A DNA stretch of 64,000 nucleotides, taken from the NCBI GenBank assembly GCA_041481445.1, contig JBGPBV010000013.1, positions 1-64,000 on the forward strand. The letters run 5' to 3'. This document shows positions 59,640-64,000 of the stretch, in pieces. Under the pieces are notes generated by a model that did not search any database, was not told where the DNA came from, and was given only the letters and a program-made list of their open reading frames with translations. This DNA is from AA29 sp041481445 (lineage in GTDB: Bacteria > Acidobacteriota > Vicinamibacteria > Fen-336). Within the stretch, counting starts at the first letter, position 1, and every line of letters starts with the position of its first letter. Position numbers and translations under genes: made by a program.

Positions 59640-60488
59640 ATGCGCGGGGGCGTTCGCCTTTCGGCGGTGGCGGGGACGTGGTATCCCGGCGACGCCTCCT
59701 CGTTGCGGGCCGAGGTCGATCGCTATCTGGCCGACGTCCCTGAGTCTCCGATCCCCGGCCGCCTCGTCGCGCTGGTGAGCCCGCACGCCGGGCTCCGGTA
59801 CTCGGGCGCGGTGGCCGCCCACGCGTACGCGCGGCTGCGCGGCCGGCGCGACCTCACCGTCGTCCTCGTCGGCCCTTCCCATCGCCTGGCCTTCCACGGC
59901 GTGAGCGCCTGGGTGCGCGGGTCCTTCGCCACGCCCCTGGGCGAGATCCCGATCGACGAGGAGGCGGCGGAGGCCGTCGTGCGCGCGGGCGAGGTCGTGC
60001 GCGACGATCCCGGGCCCCATCGCGACGAGCACTCGCTGGAGATGCAGCTCCCGTTCCTCCAGCACGTCGTGCCCGGGCTGCGGCTGGTGCCGCTCCTGAT
60101 GGGGAGCCAGTCCCGCGACGAGGTGGACGCGCTGGCGCAGGCGCTCGCCAAAGGCCTCGCCGGCCGGGAGGCGCTGCTGGTCGCCTCCAGCGACCTGAGC
60201 CACTACCATCCGGCGCGGGAGGCAAGCGCGCTCGACGCCAAGGTCGTGGGGGACGTGGAGCGCTTCGATCCCGAGCGGTTGATGGACCGCCTCGAGTCCT
60301 TCCACGGGCATGCCTGCGGGGGTGGCCCCATGGTGGCCGTCCTGAAGGCGGCCCGGGCCCGGGGCGCCGATCGCGCGACCGTCCTGCGTTACGCGGACAG
60401 CGGCGACGCCGGCGAGCACGACAAGAGCCGCGTCGTCGGGTACCTGGCGGCGGCGCTCAGCGCCGTCCCGGAGAGTCCGGGGACATGA
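59640..60488 (+). CDS. amrB: AmmeMemoRadiSam system protein B (Memo family)
   Basis: 282 residues. AVAGTWYPGDASSLRAEV, LVSPHAGLRYSGAVAAHAY, VLVGPSHRLAFHG, DEHSLEMQLPFLQ and VASSDLSHYHP show the Memo fold with its histidine-rich metal pocket. It is related to extradiol dioxygenases and belongs to a conserved but functionally obscure trio with AMMECR1 and a radical SAM protein. It overlaps the AMMECR1 gene by ATGA. The radical SAM partner is not in the window. Confidence 0.93.
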   Translation: MRGGVRLSAVAGTWYPGDASSLRAEVDRYLADVPESPIPGRLVALVSPHAGLRYSGAVAAHAYARLRGRRDLTVVLVGPSHRLAFHGVSAWVRGSFATPLGEIPIDEEAAEAVVRAGEVVRDDPGPHRDEHSLEMQLPFLQHVVPGLRLVPLLMGSQSRDEVDALAQALAKGLAGREALLVASSDLSHYHPAREASALDAKVVGDVERFDPERLMDRLESFHGHACGGGPMVAVLKAARARGADRATVLRYADSGDAGEHDKSRVVGYLAAALSAVPESPGT

Positions 60489-61087
60489 GCGGCGAAGCCG
60501 CCGGCGGCAGCGGCGGCGGCACGGGGGTCGGCGTCCTGTCGGAGGCGGCCCGGCGGCGGCTGCTCGCCATCGCGCGGGCGGCGATCCAGGCCCAGCTCGC
60601 CGGCCGGACCTTCGAGGACGAGGACCTCGGTGCGCGGCCGGCCGAGCTCGAGCGCCTCGCGGGCGCGTTCGTCACCCTGGCCCGGCGCGAGGACGGCGCG
60701 CTGCGCGGATGCGTCGGGATCCCGGAGCCGATCTATCCGCTGGCCCAGGCGGTGGCGCGGGCGGCCGTCGCCGCCGCTCTCCACGACCGCCGCTTCGACC
60801 TCGTGACCCAGGCCGAGATGCCCGGCCTGAGCCTGCACGTCTCCGTGCTCGGCCGTCTCCAGCCGATCGCGCCCGAGGATGTGGAGGTGGGCGTGCATGG
60901 GCTCGTCGTCCGCTACGCCGGACGCAGCGGCCTGCTCCTGCCCCAGGTCGCCTCCGAGCGCGGCTGGGACCGCGAGCGGTTCCTCGACGAGACCTGCCGC
61001 AAGGCCGGCCTTCGCGCCGGTACGTGGCGCGAGCCTTCGTGCGAGCTGCTCGCGTTCACCGCGATCGTGTTCGGCGACGAAGGCTAG
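60485..61087 (+). CDS. amrA: AmmeMemoRadiSam system protein A (AMMECR1 family)
   Basis: 200 residues. LARREDGALRGCVGIPEPIYPL carries the conserved RGC-G signature (near residue 75), followed by DRRFDLVTQAEMPGLSLHVSVL, GLLLPQVASERGWD and FLDETCRKAGL. Its function is unknown; it is coupled to amrB. Its stop codon shares CTAG with the stop of the HNH gene on the other strand. Confidence 0.93.
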   Translation: MSGEAAGGSGGGTGVGVLSEAARRRLLAIARAAIQAQLAGRTFEDEDLGARPAELERLAGAFVTLARREDGALRGCVGIPEPIYPLAQAVARAAVAAALHDRRFDLVTQAEMPGLSLHVSVLGRLQPIAPEDVEVGVHGLVVRYAGRSGLLLPQVASERGWDRERFLDETCRKAGLRAGTWREPSCELLAFTAIVFGDEG

Positions 61088-61497
61088 ACACCATTTGACG
61101 ACGAGCGCATCGCGCGCTCAGCCGCGTGAGCGTGGCGAGGTCCGAAGATCAAATCGGCCTCGTATTGGTTGCGACGCCGACAGCGGAGCGCGAGGTTGTC
61201 CGCCGTCGCCGGACCTTGCCGGGAGTAGGGCTGCAGGTGATGGAACTCCAGGAACTCTCGGTCGGCGCACCGCCTGCCGCTCGACGACACGAACGCGCAC
61301 CGGCCGCCATCGCGTCGATGGACCTCATCCCTTACGGCCTGCGGTATGCCTCGCGAGTCGCGCACGGGTGTGCGGATCTCCCTATTCGTCGCGGGACGGA
61401 TAGAACGGATGGGGTTTTGAGCGAGCCCGCGACGGAGATGTGCGCTGGAAAACAGAAAGGCGAGGTCCGGAACCAGGTGGCTTCGAAAAAAAATCAA
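61084..61497 (-). pseudogene. 5'-truncated HNH endonuclease-like gene
   Basis: The last 90 codons encode a good HNH domain: IPQAVRDEVHRRDGGRCAFV, GRRCADREFLEFHHLQPYSR and DNLALRCRRRNQYEADLIFG. Relatives carry a helical N-terminal domain of 100 or more residues that begins with a VQFTVS-type strand; here it is replaced by some 48 unrelated residues. The upstream DNA is visibly less GC-rich and contains a run of eight A. This looks like the remnant of a larger gene, although a short functional HNH protein is possible. Confidence 0.55.
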
Positions 61498-61580
61498 GAG
61501 ATCTCAGATCGGACCACGGCACGGACTCCACGCCAATGGTCTCGCGACGCCGAGTCGCCGTTCGACGGGCCGCAGTGTCC

Positions 61581-62336
61581 CTACGACGCCGCCCCCCGCT
61601 TGCGTCCCGCCACGAACAGGTGCCCGTACCAGACCTTCGGCCGCAGCTTCTGCAGGTACGTGAAGCGGCGGGCGAGGGGCTCGATGTTGCGGACGTCCAC
61701 GTGGAAGGGATCGAACCCGTGGCGGTCCATGAGGGCGAGCACCTCGTCGAGCGTGTACTCGCGGTTGTGGCGCCCGTAGGGTCCGTGCGGGGAGTAGCCG
61801 TCGTAGATGTTGCGGCCGAGGGCGAGGAAGTAGAGCTTGGGCAGGCGGGTCGCGTTGGGGGTGGAGATGACGAGGAACCCGCCCGGCCGCGTCACCCGCG
61901 CCATCTCGCCCACCGCCTTGTCCGGGTCGAGCAGGAGGTGCTCGAGGATCTCGCAGAAGATCACGCAGTCGAAGGAGGCGTCCGCGTAGGGGAAGGGGTC
62001 GCGCTCGATGTTGAAGTGGGAGTACGGGAACTCGAGACGCTGTCCGTCCAGCTCGGCCACGTGCGTGTAGCGCTTCTCGCCGAGGGAGTCCTCGAAGTAG
62101 TTGGCGAGCGCGACCTCGTAGTCGAACCGCCGGCGCATGAGCAGGGTGAGGAAGTAGGGGTTCGAGCCCAGCTCCAGCACACGGCGCACGCCCTGCGCGC
62201 GCAGCGTCCCCATGAGGTCGAGGACGACCTGGAGGCGCGGCCAGCCGTCGGAGAGGTAGCGCTCCTGCTCCGCGCGATCGGTGAACACCCCGGAGAGGCG
62301 GAGGAGGATCTGCCGCTCGTCGTCCGCGGGCGCCAC
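61581..62336 (-). CDS. class I SAM-dependent methyltransferase
   Basis: 251 residues. VRRVLELGSNPYFLTLLM is the SAM-binding loop, DASFDCVIFCEILEHLLLDP the post-motif segment (Methyltransf_11-like) and VTRPGGFLVISTPNATRL follows. The GTG at 62336 is chosen for GAAGGGC just upstream; a TTG at 62357 would overlap the SDR gene. Such enzymes often modify sugars or lipids. It probably shares a message with the SDR gene upstream. Confidence 0.85.
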   Translation of the reverse strand: MAPADDERQILLRLSGVFTDRAEQERYLSDGWPRLQVVLDLMGTLRAQGVRRVLELGSNPYFLTLLMRRRFDYEVALANYFEDSLGEKRYTHVAELDGQRLEFPYSHFNIERDPFPYADASFDCVIFCEILEHLLLDPDKAVGEMARVTRPGGFLVISTPNATRLPKLYFLALGRNIYDGYSPHGPYGRHNREYTLDEVLALMDRHGFDPFHVDVRNIEPLARRFTYLQKLRPKVWYGHLFVAGRKRGAAS

Positions 62337-62344
62337 GCCCTTCG

Positions 62345-63148
62345 CTACAGCCGCCAACCGCCGGCCACGGCCAGGACCTGGCCGGTGAGGTAGTCGGCGG
62401 CGGGAGAGGCGAAGAAGAGGATCGCGCGCACGACGTCCTCGAGCGAGCCCGGCCGCCCGATGGGCGCGCGCTCTCCCAGGCGGGCGGCGGCGGCGAGGTC
62501 CACCTCCGTGGCCGCCTCGTCGCCGTCGGTCAGCACGCCCGGGCAGACCACGTTCACGGTCACGCCGCAGCGCGCCTCCTCGAGGGCGAGCGCCTTCGAG
62601 AACGCGATCACGCCCGCCTTGGCCGCGGAGAAGGCGGCCACGTTGGGGAACCCCTCCGTCCGCTCCGACCCCACCGCCCCCACGTTGATGATGCGGCCCC
62701 AGTGGTTGCGCCGCATGTGGGGCAGGGCCAGGCGCGACATGTTGTAGACGGAGTCGAGGTTCGAGGCCATCACCGAGCGCCAGTCGGAGGGGCCGACCTC
62801 CGCCACCGGCTTCCAGGCGAAGGCGCCCACCGCGTTGACGAGGACGTCCAGGCGTCCGAAGGCCTTCAGGGTCTCTCCGACGAGGGCGGCCGCCTCGTCG
62901 TACTCGCTCACGTCCGCGCGGCAGACCAGGGCCTCGCCCCCTCCGCGCTGGATCTCCTCGCCCAGGGCCTCCGCGCGCTTGCGGTCGGCGCGGCAGTTGA
63001 TGACGACGCGCGCGCGGCGGCCGGCGACGGCGCGGGCGAGGGCGGCCCCGAGACCGTGCCCGCTCCCGGTGACGAGCACGACCTTGCCGTGCAGGCTCTC
63101 GGCGTCGGGGCGCGACGGGTCGGAGCGGCTGGCGTCGGGACGGCTCAT
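62345..63148 (-). CDS. short-chain dehydrogenase/reductase (FabG-like)
   Basis: 267 residues of SDR: VTGSGHGLGAALARAVAG near residue 26, VLVNAVGAFAW near 104, INVGAVGSERTEGFPNVAAFSAAKAG with the catalytic region. In the usual YxxxK position the sequence reads FSAAK, so the catalytic tyrosine is replaced by phenylalanine, with Ser also altered to Gly/Ala. Activity as a classical reductase is therefore doubtful. The initial 18 residues are a Ser/Pro/Asp-rich extension. It is followed by the methyltransferase gene. Confidence 0.85.
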   Translation of the reverse strand: MSRPDASRSDPSRPDAESLHGKVVLVTGSGHGLGAALARAVAGRRARVVINCRADRKRAEALGEEIQRGGGEALVCRADVSEYDEAAALVGETLKAFGRLDVLVNAVGAFAWKPVAEVGPSDWRSVMASNLDSVYNMSRLALPHMRRNHWGRIINVGAVGSERTEGFPNVAAFSAAKAGVIAFSKALALEEARCGVTVNVVCPGVLTDGDEAATEVDLAAAARLGERAPIGRPGSLEDVVRAILFFASPAADYLTGQVLAVAGGWRL

Positions 63149-63197
63149 GGGATCGCTCTTTGAAGTGGGGGAGTCTACTGCGCGTGCGGGCGGGGCG

Positions 63198-64000
63198 CTA
63201 CTTGCCGGTGACTCGCGCCATCTCCATGGTCGTGGTGATGCCGCGGAAGACTTTCTCGATCGCCGCCTCGCGGAGGGTGCGCATCCCCTCCTCGCGCGCG
63301 GCCTTGAAGATGTCGAGGGACGAGGCCTCGTGGGTGACCAGGCGCCGCAGCTTCTCGGACATGGGGAGGACCTCGAAGATCCCGATGCGCCCAGTGTAGC
63401 CGGTCTGGCGGCAGTGCAGGCACCCGCGGCCCCGCTTGAAGCGATAGCTCTTGAGCTTCTCCGGATCCATCTTGAGCAGCGCCGCCTCCTCGGTGGTGGG
63501 GGCGTACTCCTCGATGCAGTGCGTGCAGATCTCCCGCACCAGGCGCTGGGCCAGGATCCCGACCAGGGTGGTGGTGATGAGGAAGTGCGGGATGCCGAGG
63601 TCGAGCAGGCGCGTGATGGAGGAGGGGGCGTCGTTGGTGTGCAGGGTCGAGAGCACGAGGTGGCCGGTGAGGGCGGCCTGCACCGCGTTCTCCGCCGTCT
63701 CCGTGTCGCGGATCTCCCCCACCATCACGATGTCCGGGTCCTGGCGCAGCACCGTGCGCAGGGCGGAGGCGAAGGTGATGTCGATCTGCGGGCGCACCGC
63801 CACCTGGTTGAAGTCCTCGAACACCATCTCGATGGGGTCCTCGATGGTGACGATGTTGACCTCCGGCTTGGAGAGGTGCTTGAGCACGGAGTAGAGGGTG
63901 GTGGTCTTGCCGCTGCCGGTGGGCCCGGTGACGAGGATGATGCCGGTCGGGCGGGCGAGGAAGTCGTGGAACTTGGGCACGTCGTGCCCGCTCAGCCCCA
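63198..64000 (-). CDS. PilB/GspE-type secretion ATPase (partial, C-terminal part)
   Basis: The frame runs off the right edge; 267 residues are visible. Walker A VTGPTGSGKTTTLYSVL, the Asp box TIEDPIEM, Walker B DIVMVGEIRDTETAE and the His box GHLVLSTLHTNDAPSSI are all present. A tetra-cysteine zinc site follows (EICTHC and GCLHCRQTGYTGRIGIFEVL). This is the C-terminal half of a type IV pilus assembly or type II secretion ATPase. Other pilus genes presumably lie beyond the edge. Confidence 0.93.
   Translation of the reverse strand, partial: GLSGHDVPKFHDFLARPTGIILVTGPTGSGKTTTLYSVLKHLSKPEVNIVTIEDPIEMVFEDFNQVAVRPQIDITFASALRTVLRQDPDIVMVGEIRDTETAENAVQAALTGHLVLSTLHTNDAPSSITRLLDLGIPHFLITTTLVGILAQRLVREICTHCIEEYAPTTEEAALLKMDPEKLKSYRFKRGRGCLHCRQTGYTGRIGIFEVLPMSEKLRRLVTHEASSLDIFKAAREEGMRTLREAAIEKVFRGITTTMEMARVTGK

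Noticed and set aside
1..64000. tRNA, rRNA, CRISPR arrays, insertion sequences and prophage genes
   Set aside because: No cloverleaf, rRNA core, regularly spaced identical repeats, transposase or phage structural motif was recognised on either strand.

Overview
The window is very GC-rich bacterial chromosome, densely packed, with many 4-base ATGA/GTGA overlaps between neighbouring genes. No rRNA, tRNA, IS element, prophage or CRISPR array was recognised. The best guess at the organism is a soil-type Acidobacteriota bacterium, or a related deep lineage. The reasons are a macrolide-exporter-like ADOP-type permease, a small secreted DUF5818-like protein, an HNH protein of the kind common in that phylum, a PilB-type ATPase and a CarboxypepD-reg/TonB receptor. 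This is inference; no marker here settles the phylum.

Bases 1-28500 form a one-carbon cofactor island. It encodes formylmethanofuran:H4MPT formyltransferase (ftr) coupled to a 5-formyl-THF cyclo-ligase-like gene, and the methanofuran gene mfnB. A long + strand series then runs from a short-chain dehydrogenase through a pterin dehydratase, a dihydropteroate-synthase-like protein, pabB, pabA, a DUF447 flavoprotein and mptG (ribofuranosylaminobenzene-phosphate synthase). It continues through a two-component system (histidine kinase plus NtrC-type activator) into pqqABCDE. A sigma-54-type promoter and a pair of upstream repeats lie between the activator gene and pqqA, so the two-component system probably controls PQQ synthesis. 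Further on come a cupredoxin, an OsmC-like protein, a chemoreceptor, a fused folK-mptA gene, an FGE-like protein, a TonB-dependent receptor and a pabC-like aminotransferase. Together these genes make the carriers (H4MPT, methanofuran) and the dehydrogenase cofactor (PQQ) for methanol/formaldehyde oxidation. The methanol dehydrogenase itself is not in the window.

Bases 28500-42800 hold an ADOP-type permease, a CHASE3 hybrid kinase, a serine hydrolase, the lysine/threonine operon asd-lysC-dapB, dgt, an asparaginase, an EamA transporter and an AlaX editing protein. Between the convergent dgt and asparaginase genes is a 210-bp array of about nineteen degenerate 11-bp DnaA-box-like repeats.

Bases 42800-47900 are a translation operon on the minus strand (rplM-rpsI-rpsB-tsf-pyrH-frr) followed by thrC. 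Bases 48000-53100 carry a repair/SOS group (nth, a Y-family polymerase, DUF3467, lexA) with a nitrilase-family amidase. Bases 53184-64000 hold a GT-C-like membrane protein, an ECF sigma/anti-sigma/Spy-like envelope-stress unit, a DUF4912-GH57 pair, AmmeMemoRadiSam B and A, a truncated HNH gene, a methyltransferase, an SDR enzyme and the 3' part of a PilB/GspE ATPase. Several genes across the window have a TANNNT box only 6-10 bases before the start codon, suggesting frequent leaderless transcription.
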